Source: [Clostridium] polysaccharolyticum
Lineage (GTDB): Bacteria; Bacillota; Clostridia; Lachnospirales; Lachnospiraceae
Assembly (NCBI RefSeq): GCF_900111595.1
Contig: NZ_FOHN01000001.1
Span: 5,288-69,287, forward strand
DNA: 64,000 nt
Direction of reading: 5' to 3'
The position numbers and the translations under genes are program-made. The notes below the pieces were generated by a model. The model saw only the letters and a list, made by a program, of their open reading frames with translations, did no database searches and was not told the DNA's origin. Numbering within the stretch: position 1 is the stretch's first letter; every line of letters starts with the position of its first letter. Below, in pieces: positions 33,697 through 43,896 of the stretch.

Positions 33697-33736
33697 GAAA
33701 AAGCACCGTATATATAATATATGGTGCTTTTTCAGT
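33697..33736 (+). terminator. Strong terminator after the signal peptidases
   Basis: GAAAAAGCACC and GGTGCTTTTTC at the two ends with an inner ATATA pairing; long stem and T tract. Confidence 0.85.
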
Positions 33737-33790
33737 AATAGAAAATTAAGCTGCGTTCCATTGAATAACGTATTTGGAAATGGCTATGAT

Positions 33791-33819
33791 TTGACAGTAT
33801 ATTTGGATTGCTTTATAAT
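33791..33819 (+). promoter_or_regulatory. Consensus sigma-A promoter for dapF
   Basis: TTGACA (33791-33796), a 17-base spacer and TATAAT (33814-33819), both hexamers perfect. Confidence 0.9.
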
Positions 33820-33862
33820 AAGTAAAAACTTTAAGTGAGACTGTTGCAAAAGGAGAGAAAGA

Positions 33863-34708
33863 ATGAAATTTACAAAAATGCATGGCTGTGGAAATGATTA
33901 TATATATGTAAACTGTATGGAAGAAGAAGTACCTAATCCAAGTAAAGTGGCACAGGTTCTAAGTGACAGGCATTTTGGAATTGGTTCTGACGGACTGATT
34001 CTGATTAAGCCATCAGAAAAAGCGGATTTTCAGATGGAAATGTATAATGCAGATGGTTCTGAAAGCCAAATGTGTGGAAACGGTGTTCGCTGCATCGCAA
34101 AATATGTGTATGACTACGGTTTGACAGATAAAACAAAAGTTGAATTAGAGACTAAGGCAGGCATTAAGCATTTAGATCTGAAAATCGAAAATGGAAAGGT
34201 TGCCATGGTAACAGTAGATATGGGATCTCCGATTTTAGAAGGGAAAAAGGTGCCAGTTGCCCTTGATATGGAAAAGGTAGTAGCAGAGCCTATTACAGTT
34301 GGCGGAAAGGAATATGAATTTACAGCGGTTTCTATGGGCAATCCACATGCTGTAGTATTTGTTGACAGCACAGAAGACGTGGAGATTGAAGAGATTGGTC
34401 CGCAATTTGAATTTCATAATATGTTCCCAGAGCGAGTAAATACAGAATTTATTCAGATTTTAGATCGGAAACGAGTAAATATGCGTGTTTGGGAAAGAGG
34501 AACTGGAGAAACTCTTGCATGTGGAACAGGTGCATGTGCAAGTGTTGTGGCATGCGTATTAAACGGTTTGACAGATAACGAAGTATTTGTTCACCTGTTA
34601 GGCGGAGAACTGCTTATAAAATACGACCAGAAGCAGAATAAAGTATTTATGACAGGGCCAGCAGCCACAGTGTTTGATGGAGAAGCCGATATTACAAATA
34701 TGAAATAA
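33863..34708 (+). CDS. dapF: Diaminopimelate epimerase
   Basis: 281 residues. The two catalytic Cys lie in ADGSESQMCGNGVRC and ETLACGTGACA, the MHGCGNDY start is standard. It converts LL- to meso-diaminopimelate for peptidoglycan and lysine. The next gene is murE, which uses the product. Confidence 0.97.
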   Translation: MKFTKMHGCGNDYIYVNCMEEEVPNPSKVAQVLSDRHFGIGSDGLILIKPSEKADFQMEMYNADGSESQMCGNGVRCIAKYVYDYGLTDKTKVELETKAGIKHLDLKIENGKVAMVTVDMGSPILEGKKVPVALDMEKVVAEPITVGGKEYEFTAVSMGNPHAVVFVDSTEDVEIEEIGPQFEFHNMFPERVNTEFIQILDRKRVNMRVWERGTGETLACGTGACASVVACVLNGLTDNEVFVHLLGGELLIKYDQKQNKVFMTGPAATVFDGEADITNMK

Positions 34709-34739
34709 GTTGACGGAATGGAAATGTGAGGTTAAGAAT

Positions 34740-36212
34740 ATGCTTTTATCAAATTTAATTCAGACAGTATCTTACGAAGTGTTGCAAAGCGATGCATCTG
34801 TGGAGATAAATCATCTGGTATATGATTCCAGAAAAGTAAACCAGGGGGATGTGTTTGTGTGCGTCAGTGGTGCAGTTTGTGATGGACACAGTTTTATTCC
34901 GCAAGTAATCGAAAAAGGTGCTAAGGCTATTATAGTAGAAAAAGAATTAGAATCTTTGGAACTTGGGGATAATAAGGAGATTGCAGTAATTCGTGTGGAA
35001 GATACAAGAGAAGCACTGGCACATATGTCAGCTGCATATTTTGGTCATCCAGCAGAAAATTTAAAGGTAATTGGGATTACTGGAACAAAAGGAAAAACCA
35101 CAACTACCTACATGATTAAATCCATTTTGGAAAATGCGGGGTTTAAAACAGGATTGATTGGCACGATTGAAACTATTATTGGCAAAGAATGCATTCCAGC
35201 AAGCAATACCACTCCGGAATCCTATGTGGTACAGGAAACATTTCGTAAAATGGTGGATGCAGGATGCCAGTGTGCTGTTATGGAAGTTTCTTCACAGGGG
35301 CTTATGCTTCACCGAGTAAGTGGATTTACATTTGATTATGGTATTTTTACCAATTTAGAACCTGACCATATTGGACCAAATGAGCATAAAGATATGGAGG
35401 ATTATATTGCATGTAAGAGCAAGTTGTTTTCTAAGTGTAGAGTAGGGATCTTAAATGCGGATGACAGCCATTTAGAGCAGATTCTTAGAAATCATACTTG
35501 TCAAGTTGAAACATTTGGCATGTCTGAAAATGCAGATTTACGTGCTACTGGCCTTCAATTGTGGAGAGAACAGGGAAGCTTAGGAATTGCTTATCAGTTA
35601 AGCGGTCTCTTAAATATGGATATTTCCATTGATATCCCAGGTAAATTCAGTGTATATAATTCAATGGCTGCCATTGCAATCTGCCGTCACTTTGGCGTAA
35701 CGGAAGAAAATATTGCAAAGGCACTTCAGAATATCAGGGTAAAAGGAAGAGTAGAGCTTATCAAAGTATCGGACCAGTTTACCTTAATGATTGATTATGC
35801 CCATAACGCTATGGCATTAGAGAGCCTATTGACTACATTAAAAGAGTATGAGCCCAAAAGACTTGTATGTCTGTTTGGATGTGGCGGTAACCGTTCTAAG
35901 CTTCGCCGTTATGAAATGGGCGAGGTTTCTTCCAAGCTGGCAGATGTAACGGTAATTACTTCTGATAATCCAAGGGATGAAGAACCTATGGATATTATAG
36001 AAGACATTTTAACTGGTGTGAAAAAGGCAGATGGTGCCTATGTAACCATTCCAGACAGAAAAGAAGCCATTCGTTACTGCATTGAAAACGGAAAAGAAGG
36101 CGATATTATCATATTAGCTGGAAAAGGCCATGAAGATTATCAGGAGATTAAAGGGAAGAAATACAAAATGGATGAACGTGATTTAATTGCCCAGATCCTA
36201 AAGGAAAGATAG
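34740..36212 (+). CDS. murE: UDP-MurNAc-tripeptide synthetase, meso-DAP adding
   Basis: 490 residues, starting at 34740 behind GTGAGGTTAAGAAT. The Mur ligase ATP loop GTKGKTTTTYMIKS and the FTNLEPDHIG segment are present. The DNPRDEEP motif in the C-terminal domain is the one associated with meso-diaminopimelate specificity, in accord with dapF immediately upstream. So the cell wall is probably DAP type. Confidence 0.95.
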   Translation: MLLSNLIQTVSYEVLQSDASVEINHLVYDSRKVNQGDVFVCVSGAVCDGHSFIPQVIEKGAKAIIVEKELESLELGDNKEIAVIRVEDTREALAHMSAAYFGHPAENLKVIGITGTKGKTTTTYMIKSILENAGFKTGLIGTIETIIGKECIPASNTTPESYVVQETFRKMVDAGCQCAVMEVSSQGLMLHRVSGFTFDYGIFTNLEPDHIGPNEHKDMEDYIACKSKLFSKCRVGILNADDSHLEQILRNHTCQVETFGMSENADLRATGLQLWREQGSLGIAYQLSGLLNMDISIDIPGKFSVYNSMAAIAICRHFGVTEENIAKALQNIRVKGRVELIKVSDQFTLMIDYAHNAMALESLLTTLKEYEPKRLVCLFGCGGNRSKLRRYEMGEVSSKLADVTVITSDNPRDEEPMDIIEDILTGVKKADGAYVTIPDRKEAIRYCIENGKEGDIIILAGKGHEDYQEIKGKKYKMDERDLIAQILKER

Positions 36213-36235
36213 TAAAGTTAGGAGGTATAGCATAT

Positions 36236-38491
36236 ATGTATGCGGACATCATAGTGGATATTTCTCATGAGAATCTAGATAAAACATATCAGTATGCTAT
36301 ACCGGATTCTTTGCTGAATAAAGTAAAAGTGGGGACTTTAGTAAAAGTTCCTTTCGGAAAAGGAAACCGGTTTTTAAAGGGTTATGTGGTTGGGCTTTCG
36401 GATATTCCTAGCTGGGACCCGGAACGTATCAAACCCGTTGCTGAAGTAGAAGAAAAAGGACTTATGATAGAGTCCCAGCTGATTCAGCTGGCATACTGGA
36501 TAAAGGATAATTATGGTTCTACCATGAATGATGCTTTAAAAACTGTAATTCCAGTAAAGAAAAAGGTAAAAGCAAAAGAAAAGAAACAGATAGAACTTGT
36601 AGCAGATCATAGAGTGGCTAGTCAGTATCTGGGTGAATTCAGAAGAAAGAAATATTCTGGAAAGGTACGTTTACTGGAAGCATTGCTTGAGTTTGGCATA
36701 CTGGATCAGGAAATTGTAAAAAATAAGCTTTCAGTGGGAAGAGAAACGGTAAAGAGTCTGGAACGTGATGGTTTAATTCGAGTGGTAACAGAGCAGCTGT
36801 ATCGTAATCCGGTAAAAAATCTTGTGCAAAGCGTGTCTCATGTCCGTTTAAATGAAACGCAGCAGCAGATTGCAGATGCAGTCATTAACGAGTACCAGAA
36901 TGGAATCCGAAAGACTTATTACATTCATGGAATAACAGGAAGTGGAAAGACGGAAGTGTATATGGAGATTATTGCAAAAGTAGTTGCTGAGGGAAAACAG
37001 GTAATCATGCTGATTCCTGAAATCTCCTTAACCTATCAGACTGTGATGCGGTTTTACAGCCGTTTTGGTGACAGGGTATCTTTTCTTCATTCGAAACTAT
37101 CTGGTGGAGAACGATATGACCAGTATTTTCGTGCTAAAAACGGAGAAATAGATATTATGATTGGCCCACGCTCTGCATTGTTTACACCATTTCAGAATCT
37201 TGGCTTTATTATAATTGATGAGGAACATGAAGGAAGTTATAAAAGCGAAAGTCCACCCAAATACCACGCAAGGGAAGCTGCCTTAGAACGTGCCAGACTA
37301 ACGGGGAGCAGTGTGCTTCTTGGGTCTGCTACTCCATCAGTAGAGAGTTATCAAAAGGCACTATCTGGTGAATATAAGCTGTTTACTATGGACAAGAGAG
37401 CGGGGCATGCAAAACTTCCAAAGGTCTGGATTGTGGATTTACGGGAAGAACTGAAGAAACAGAATAAATCTATTTTCAGCTATAAGCTGAAAGAATTAAT
37501 GGAAGACCGGCTTCTTCATAAGCAGCAGATTATGCTCTTTTTAAACCGCAGGGGCTATGCAGGTTTTGTTTCCTGCAGAAGCTGTGGGCATGTTATGAAG
37601 TGTCCTCATTGTGATGTGTCCTTAACTTCTCATAATAATGGAGCTCTCATCTGTCATTATTGTGGATATGAGGAAGTTATGCCAAAAGCATGTCCATCAT
37701 GTGGTTCTAAGTTTATTGCTTCCTTTGGGACAGGAACTCAAAAGGTCGAAGAATTAGTTAGAAGAGAGTTTCCAATGGCGAGAGTTCTTAGAATGGACAC
37801 AGATACTACTTCCAAGAAAGGTGGACATGAAGAAATTTTATCTGCCTTTAAAAATCAGGAAGCAGATATCTTAATTGGAACCCAGATGATTGTAAAGGGA
37901 CATGATTTCCCTAATGTAACTCTGGTAGGGGTACTGGCGGCAGATTTATCTTTGTTTTCATCGGATTACCGTTCTGGGGAGCGGACGTTCCAGCTTCTTG
38001 CACAGGCTGCAGGAAGGGCAGGACGAGGTGAATTGGATGGGGAAGTTGTGATTCAGACTTACCAGCCAGAACATTATAGTATTGTAGCTGCGGCCACGGA
38101 AAATTATCAGCAGTTTTATGAACAGGAAATTGCTTACCGTACGCTGATGTCGTATCCGCCAGCGGAACATATGGTAGCAGTTATGATTGCTTCAAAAGAG
38201 GAGGAGAAAGCAAGGATTGCATCCAAAGTACTTTATAACCGTCTGGAGTATACGCAAAATGATGCAGCAGATACAGAACAAAATAAAGATGCAATTGTGA
38301 AAATAATCGGACCTGTAAAAGCTTCGGTTAGTAAAATAAATGATATCTACCGTTGGGTCATTTATCTAAAATGCAAAGAGTATGAAAAACTGAAAGAACT
38401 GAAAAATATGTTACAAGTTTATATGGAACAGGAAGAATTTTTTAAGAAATGTTCCGTCCAGTTTGATTTTGACCCAATTCATAGTTATTAG
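36236..38491 (+). CDS. priA: Primosomal replication helicase PriA
   Basis: 751 residues. N-terminal DNA-binding domain, Walker A HGITGSGKTEVYM, DEEHEGSYKS, zinc-binding Cys pairs (CRSCGHVMKCPHC, CHYCGYE, CPSCGS), and helicase motifs to QAAGRAGR. It restarts stalled forks. The ribosome site is GGAGGTATAGCATAT. Confidence 0.96.
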   Translation: MYADIIVDISHENLDKTYQYAIPDSLLNKVKVGTLVKVPFGKGNRFLKGYVVGLSDIPSWDPERIKPVAEVEEKGLMIESQLIQLAYWIKDNYGSTMNDALKTVIPVKKKVKAKEKKQIELVADHRVASQYLGEFRRKKYSGKVRLLEALLEFGILDQEIVKNKLSVGRETVKSLERDGLIRVVTEQLYRNPVKNLVQSVSHVRLNETQQQIADAVINEYQNGIRKTYYIHGITGSGKTEVYMEIIAKVVAEGKQVIMLIPEISLTYQTVMRFYSRFGDRVSFLHSKLSGGERYDQYFRAKNGEIDIMIGPRSALFTPFQNLGFIIIDEEHEGSYKSESPPKYHAREAALERARLTGSSVLLGSATPSVESYQKALSGEYKLFTMDKRAGHAKLPKVWIVDLREELKKQNKSIFSYKLKELMEDRLLHKQQIMLFLNRRGYAGFVSCRSCGHVMKCPHCDVSLTSHNNGALICHYCGYEEVMPKACPSCGSKFIASFGTGTQKVEELVRREFPMARVLRMDTDTTSKKGGHEEILSAFKNQEADILIGTQMIVKGHDFPNVTLVGVLAADLSLFSSDYRSGERTFQLLAQAAGRAGRGELDGEVVIQTYQPEHYSIVAAATENYQQFYEQEIAYRTLMSYPPAEHMVAVMIASKEEEKARIASKVLYNRLEYTQNDAADTEQNKDAIVKIIGPVKASVSKINDIYRWVIYLKCKEYEKLKELKNMLQVYMEQEEFFKKCSVQFDFDPIHSY

Positions 38492-38524
38492 AGAGGCAAA
38501 AAGCTTCGGAAAGAGAGGAAAAGT

Positions 38525-39022
38525 ATGGCATTAAGAAATATTAGGCAAATGGGAGATCCTGTATTATCAAAAAAATCAAAAGAAATCAAAGAGATGACGC
38601 TGAGAATTGAAGAATTAATTGAAGATATGTTTGATACAATGTATGAAGCTGGTGGGGTTGGTCTGGCTGCACCGCAGGTAGGAATCTTAAAGAGATTAGT
38701 TGTAATTGACTGTTCCCCAGAAGGAGATGAGCCTATTGTTTTAATTAATCCAGAGATCATTGAAACAAGCGGTGAACAGACAGGATATGAAGGATGCCTA
38801 AGTCTCCCAGGAAAATCAGGCATTGTTACTAGACCTAGTTATGTTAAGGTAAGAGCATTAAATGAAAATATGGAAGAAGTGGAATTAGAAGGTACAGAAC
38901 TTCTTGCAAGAGCATTCTGTCATGAAATCGAACATTTAGATGGCCATATGTATGTGGAAAAAGTAGAAGGAGAATTGGTGGATGCTAGTTCTATTAAAGA
39001 GGAATTAGAAGAAGAACAGTAA
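38525..39022 (+). CDS. def: Peptide deformylase
   Basis: 165 residues with the three deformylase motifs GVGLAAPQVG, EGCLSLPG and HEIEHLDGH, giving the Cys and two His metal ligands. It removes the formyl group from nascent proteins. fmt, which adds the formyl group to initiator tRNA, starts 14 bases after it. Confidence 0.97.
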   Translation: MALRNIRQMGDPVLSKKSKEIKEMTLRIEELIEDMFDTMYEAGGVGLAAPQVGILKRLVVIDCSPEGDEPIVLINPEIIETSGEQTGYEGCLSLPGKSGIVTRPSYVKVRALNENMEEVELEGTELLARAFCHEIEHLDGHMYVEKVEGELVDASSIKEELEEEQ

Positions 39023-39036
39023 AAAGGAGGATTCTG

Positions 39037-39969
39037 ATGAAAGTTGTATTTATGGGGACACCGGATTTTTCCGTTCCTACTCTACAGAAACTGATAGAGG
39101 AAAAACATGAAGTAGCTGCTGTTGTAACACAGCCGGATAAGCCAAAGGGCAGAGGAAAAGCAGTTCAGTTTACACCAGTGAAAGAGATTGCTGTGAAATA
39201 TGATATACCAGTATATCAGCCTCAAAGAATTAAGCAGAACAAAGAATTTTATGAGCAGATGAAACAGATAAATCCTGATGTAATGGTAGTTGTTGCATTT
39301 GGCCAGATTCTTCCAAAAGAGATTTTAGATTTGCCTAAGTACGGATGTGTCAATGTGCACGCTTCTCTGCTGCCAAGGTACCGTGGTGCGGCTCCAATTC
39401 AATGGGTAATCCTGGATGGAGAAAAAGAGACAGGCGTTACTACAATGATGATGGATGTAGGCCTTGATACAGGAGATATGCTTTTAAAAGAAATGATTCC
39501 TCTTGATGAAAAAGAGACAGGTGGAAGCCTGCATGATAAGCTTTCCACAATTGGAGGCGATCTTCTGATTGAAACATTAAAACAGTTAGAAGCTGGTACA
39601 ATAACAAGAACTCCTCAGGGCGATGCAGAAAGCAATTATGCCAAAATGCTGACAAAAGAACTAGGTCATATTGACTTTACAAAATCAGCAGAAGAACTGG
39701 AACGATTAATCCGTGGTTTAAATCCATGGCCAAGTGCATATACTTCATTACAAGGAAAGACTTTAAAAATCTGGGATGCCAATGTTGTGGAAGGTTCACA
39801 GGATGCAAAGCCAGGTGAAGTTTTTGCAGTAGGGAAAAACAGTTTTACTGTTATGACAGGTGATAAAGCACTTGAAATTATGGAAATGCAGTTAGAAGGA
39901 AAAAAACGTATGACAACAGAAGCCTTTTTACGGGGTTATACCGTAGAAAAAGGCGAAGTACTTGCTTAG
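39037..39969 (+). CDS. fmt: Methionyl-tRNA formyltransferase
   Basis: 310 residues. It contains VFMGTPDFSVPTL, the folate-site NVHASLLPRYRGAAPIQW and LDTGDM. It formylates Met-tRNA for initiation. Part of the def-fmt-rsmB group common in Firmicutes. Confidence 0.97.
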   Translation: MKVVFMGTPDFSVPTLQKLIEEKHEVAAVVTQPDKPKGRGKAVQFTPVKEIAVKYDIPVYQPQRIKQNKEFYEQMKQINPDVMVVVAFGQILPKEILDLPKYGCVNVHASLLPRYRGAAPIQWVILDGEKETGVTTMMMDVGLDTGDMLLKEMIPLDEKETGGSLHDKLSTIGGDLLIETLKQLEAGTITRTPQGDAESNYAKMLTKELGHIDFTKSAEELERLIRGLNPWPSAYTSLQGKTLKIWDANVVEGSQDAKPGEVFAVGKNSFTVMTGDKALEIMEMQLEGKKRMTTEAFLRGYTVEKGEVLA

Positions 39970-39980
39970 GAGGGATTGAT

Positions 39981-40682
39981 ATGTACTATCCTTATTACCG
40001 TTATTATGATCCGACATATATTCTGATTTTAGCAGGTATGGTGCTTTCTTTAATGGCATCAGGCTATGTAAGATCCACTTATGCAAAATACTCCCGTGTG
40101 TTAAGCCGTTCAGGTCTTACGGGAGCACAAGTTGCAGAACAGATTCTAAGACAGTCAGGTATATATGATGTTCGGATTGAACATGTTTCTGGCAACTTGA
40201 CCGATCATTATGATCCACGTGGAAAAGCAGTTCGATTATCAGATGCTGTTTATGGTTCCACTTCAGTAGCGGCACAGGCAGTAGCAGCACATGAGTGTGG
40301 ACATGTGATTCAGCATGCTACGGGGTATAGTCCTCTTGGTTTTCGGAATCTGCTAGTTCCAGTTGCGCAGTTTGGTGCAAACATTTCCTGGCCGCTTATC
40401 CTGATTGGATTTTTCTTAAATGGCCAGTTTTTAATCACGATTGGTATCTTGCTATTTTCCCTTGCAGTTTTATTTCAGGTGGTAACACTGCCAGTAGAGT
40501 TTAATGCATCTAGCCGTGCGCTGAAAATATTAGAGCAGAATGGCATTTTAGGAAATGATGAATTAAGAAGTTCTAGAAAAGTGTTAAAGGCAGCCGCCTT
40601 AACGTATGTAGCCGCTGCAGCCGCATCAATATTACAGCTTCTTAGACTGCTTCTTTTATTTAATAGAAGAAACAATGACTAA
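39981..40682 (+). CDS. Membrane zinc metallopeptidase (YugP/Zn_peptidase_2 type)
   Basis: 233 residues with hydrophobic segments at the N-terminus and after the active site. The zinc motif AHECGHVIQHATGY is the HExxH-like signature of the Zn_peptidase_2 family. The family is usually found between fmt and rsmB in Clostridia; substrate unknown. Confidence 0.9.
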   Translation: MYYPYYRYYDPTYILILAGMVLSLMASGYVRSTYAKYSRVLSRSGLTGAQVAEQILRQSGIYDVRIEHVSGNLTDHYDPRGKAVRLSDAVYGSTSVAAQAVAAHECGHVIQHATGYSPLGFRNLLVPVAQFGANISWPLILIGFFLNGQFLITIGILLFSLAVLFQVVTLPVEFNASSRALKILEQNGILGNDELRSSRKVLKAAALTYVAAAAASILQLLRLLLLFNRRNND

Positions 40683-40703
40683 GGGCAATTTGGAGGATTT
40701 TTT

Positions 40704-42065
40704 ATGTCAAAAGAAACCAGTACAGTAAATATTCGGGAACTAGCCATGCAGGCATTAATCATGGTTCTGGAAGAGAATAAAACAAGTAGTGAAGTTTTAA
40801 GTGGAGTACTGGAGAAATATCAATACTTGCCAAAACAAGACCGTGCCTTTTTTACAAGGCTGTGTGAAGGTACAATGGAACGTGCCATTGAATTGGATTA
40901 TGTAATCAATCAGTTTTCCAGAACGAAAACAAAGAAAATGAAACCAGTCATTCGCACAATTTTAAGAATGGGAACGTATCAGATTCTTTATATGAATCAG
41001 GTTCCCGACAGTGCGACATGCAACGAGTCCGTAAAACTTGCAAAAAAGAAGGGGTTTCATACACTGACAGGATTCGTAAATGGAATTCTTCGTAATATTG
41101 GCAGAAACAAAAAAAACCTTGTTTATCCAGATAAGGAAAAAGACTTTTTGTCTTATCTAAATATCGTGTATTCCATGCCAATGTGGATTTTAGAGAAATG
41201 GAGCAAAATCTATACCAATGAGCAATTAGAAACGATGGCAGAGTATTTTGCAAAAGAGAGTAAAACCACGATTCGTGTGAATACACAGAAGATTGAGAAA
41301 AAAACATATGTCCAGCTATTGGAAGAAGCCAATATATATGTAAAAGATGGAATCTATTATGAAAATGCTTTAGTAATTAGTGGATATAACACCATTCAAG
41401 GACTTCCAGGTTATAAGGAAGGGTATTTTACTGTACAGGATGAAAGTTCCATGCTGGCAGTCCTTTGTGGAGGAATAAAACCAGGGATGCAGATTCTTGA
41501 TGTATGTGCAGCACCAGGTGGAAAAACAATGTTTGCGGCTGCTTTATTAAATGGAAGTGGAAAAATAATTGCCTGTGATGTATCAGAACATAAAGTGGAA
41601 AGAATCCAAGAAAATGTATCCAGACTGGGACTTACTAACGTAGAGGCAAACGTATGGGATGCAGTGGAATTTGAACCAGAGTGGAAAGAGCAGATGGATA
41701 TTGTTATTGCGGATGTTCCGTGTTCAGGATTGGGCGTCATTGGTAAAAAAAGTGATATTAAGTATAATTGCTCCCAAGAAGGAATCCATAATCTGAGAGA
41801 TATACAGCGGAAAATACTTGCAAATGTATCACAGTATGTGAAACCAGGTGGTGTTCTGCTGTTTAGCACTTGTACGGTTGTCGAGGAAGAGAATAAAGAA
41901 AATGCGGAATGGTTCTCAAAGAATTTTGACTTCCAGTACGAATCGTTAGAACCATACCTGCCAGAACAACTAAAAGAATCTACCGCCAAAGACGGCTATC
42001 TGCAGTTATTACCTGGAATTCACCAGACAGATGGCTTCTTTATGGCGAGATTCAGAAAGAGATAG
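40704..42065 (+). CDS. rsmB: 16S rRNA (cytosine-967-C5)-methyltransferase
   Basis: 453 residues. An N-terminal NusB-like helical domain (about 1-140) precedes the SAM methyltransferase: VCAAPGGKTMFAAAL, IADVPCSGLGVIGKK with the catalytic Pro-Cys, and FSTCTVVEEEN with the second Cys. It methylates C967 of 16S rRNA. Confidence 0.95.
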   Translation: MSKETSTVNIRELAMQALIMVLEENKTSSEVLSGVLEKYQYLPKQDRAFFTRLCEGTMERAIELDYVINQFSRTKTKKMKPVIRTILRMGTYQILYMNQVPDSATCNESVKLAKKKGFHTLTGFVNGILRNIGRNKKNLVYPDKEKDFLSYLNIVYSMPMWILEKWSKIYTNEQLETMAEYFAKESKTTIRVNTQKIEKKTYVQLLEEANIYVKDGIYYENALVISGYNTIQGLPGYKEGYFTVQDESSMLAVLCGGIKPGMQILDVCAAPGGKTMFAAALLNGSGKIIACDVSEHKVERIQENVSRLGLTNVEANVWDAVEFEPEWKEQMDIVIADVPCSGLGVIGKKSDIKYNCSQEGIHNLRDIQRKILANVSQYVKPGGVLLFSTCTVVEEENKENAEWFSKNFDFQYESLEPYLPEQLKESTAKDGYLQLLPGIHQTDGFFMARFRKR

Positions 42066-42068
42066 AGT

Positions 42069-43121
42069 ATGAATGAAAAGAAAGATTTAAAATCCTGCAG
42101 TTACGAAGAAATTGCACAAGAGATGAAAGACATGGGGGAAAAAGCCTTTCGGGGAAAACAGATTTATGAGTGGCTTCATAAGAAATTAGTCACCGATTTT
42201 GATGAGATGAGCAATCTGTCAAAGGATCTTCGTGAAACACTAAAAGAACATTACGTTCTTTCTGGCGTTCAAATGGCAGACAGCAGGACTTCAAAGGATG
42301 GAGAAACTACAAAGTATCTGTTTCGTCTCTCGGATGACCGAGTTATCGAGAGTGTATGGATGAAATACCATCACGGAAATAGTGTCTGTATTTCATCACA
42401 AGTAGGCTGCCGAATGGGCTGTCAGTTCTGTGCCTCTACTTTAGGAGGACTAGAGCGTAATCTGTCTGCATCAGAAATGCTTAGCCAGATATATGAAATT
42501 CAAAGATTAAGTGGAGAACGAGTATCCAATGTGGTAGTTATGGGGACTGGAGAACCTCTTGACAATTACGATAATCTTGTGAAATTTATTCAGATTCTGA
42601 CAGATGAACATGGGTTAAATATCAGTCAGCGGAATATTACGGTTTCTACCTGTGGACTTGTTCCTAAAATAAAAGAACTGGCAGAGAAACAGCTGCAGAT
42701 TACTCTCGCAATTTCTCTCCATGCACCAAATGATGAATTAAGAAGGACATTAATGCCAGTTGCCAACAAGTATTCGGTCAAAGATGTGATGGAAGCATGT
42801 TTTTACTATTACCAGAAGACAGGCAGGAGAATAACATTTGAATATAGTTTAGTAGAAGGCATAAATGATGGAGAGCATGAAGCAAATCAGTTATGCCAGC
42901 TGATAAAGGGATTAAACTGTCATGTGAATTTGATTCCAGTGAATTCCATAAAAGAACGAAATTTCAGGCATTCTTCTATTCAGTTTATACAAAAATTTAA
43001 AAACATACTTGAAAAAAATAGAATTAATGTTACTATAAGAAGGGAAATGGGTGCGGATATTGATGCTGCCTGTGGTCAGCTAAGAAAAAGCTATATGGAT
43101 GATATGCAAAAGGGGGATTGA
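42069..43121 (+). CDS. rlmN: Dual-specificity rRNA/tRNA adenine-2 methyltransferase
   Basis: 350 residues. The radical-SAM motif is in GCRMGCQFCAS; MGTGEPLDNYDN and the C-terminal AACGQL Cys complete the RlmN set. It methylates A2503 of 23S rRNA and A37 of some tRNAs. The next gene, prpC, overlaps its stop. Confidence 0.96.
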   Translation: MNEKKDLKSCSYEEIAQEMKDMGEKAFRGKQIYEWLHKKLVTDFDEMSNLSKDLRETLKEHYVLSGVQMADSRTSKDGETTKYLFRLSDDRVIESVWMKYHHGNSVCISSQVGCRMGCQFCASTLGGLERNLSASEMLSQIYEIQRLSGERVSNVVVMGTGEPLDNYDNLVKFIQILTDEHGLNISQRNITVSTCGLVPKIKELAEKQLQITLAISLHAPNDELRRTLMPVANKYSVKDVMEACFYYYQKTGRRITFEYSLVEGINDGEHEANQLCQLIKGLNCHVNLIPVNSIKERNFRHSSIQFIQKFKNILEKNRINVTIRREMGADIDAACGQLRKSYMDDMQKGD

Positions 43122-43123
43122 CA

Positions 43124-43843
43124 GTGAAGGCATTTTCCATAACAGATATTGGAATGCAAAGAAAAGTAAATCAGGATTATGTATATTGTAGCGAAGCAGC
43201 AGTAGGAAGCCTCCCGAACCTCTATATTGTAGCAGATGGCATGGGGGGGCATAAGGCTGGAGATTATGCTTCAAGGTGTTGCGTAGAATCCATGATTCGT
43301 TCAGTTACAAGCGAGGTATTAAAATCGCCAGTCAGTATACTGGAACATGCGATTCAGAATGCCAATGCTTATGTATTAGAACAATCAAAGACAAGCAAAG
43401 AGTATGAAGGAATGGGGACAACAGTTGTTGCTGCAACAATTGTTGATAATATTTTACATGTCGGAAACATAGGGGATTCACGTTTGTATTTGATAAGAGA
43501 TAAGATAGAGCAGATTACAGAAGACCACTCTCTTGTAGAGACGATGGTCAGGACTGGTGAACTTATGCCAGAGGATGCCAGATTTCATCCCAACAAGAAC
43601 ATAATTACAAGAGCATTAGGAACGAATAAGGAAGTAAAAGCTGATTTCTTTGAAGTAAAACTGGAGAAAGCAGATACCATTCTTCTTTGTTCTGATGGAT
43701 TATCCAATATGGTAGAAGATGAGGAAATCGAAAGAATAGTGAAACAGATGGATAATATAAAAGAAACATCGGAAACGCTAGTGGATCTGGCAAATAAAAA
43801 TGGCGGTGCAGATAACATAGCGATTGTAATGGTACGTATATAG
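43124..43843 (+). CDS. prpC: PP2C-family Ser/Thr protein phosphatase
   Basis: 239 residues. The start is GTG at 43124, seven bases after GGGG, though the TTG at 43118 is possible. The PP2C metal motifs KVNQDYVY, VADGMGGHKAGDYA, GNIGDSRLYLI and SDGLSNMVEDEE are all seen, as is GGADNIAIVMV. It reverses phosphorylation by the kinase encoded next. Confidence 0.93.
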   Translation: MKAFSITDIGMQRKVNQDYVYCSEAAVGSLPNLYIVADGMGGHKAGDYASRCCVESMIRSVTSEVLKSPVSILEHAIQNANAYVLEQSKTSKEYEGMGTTVVAATIVDNILHVGNIGDSRLYLIRDKIEQITEDHSLVETMVRTGELMPEDARFHPNKNIITRALGTNKEVKADFFEVKLEKADTILLCSDGLSNMVEDEEIERIVKQMDNIKETSETLVDLANKNGGADNIAIVMVRI

Positions 43844-43896
43844 AACTGAAAGACACAAAGGATGACACAAGGTAATATAGTAAAAGGAGGAAAGCT

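Noticed and set aside
41411-41989. 192-codon open frame on the minus strand opposite rsmB
   Set aside because: Antisense to a gene with all catalytic motifs; no recognisable domain.
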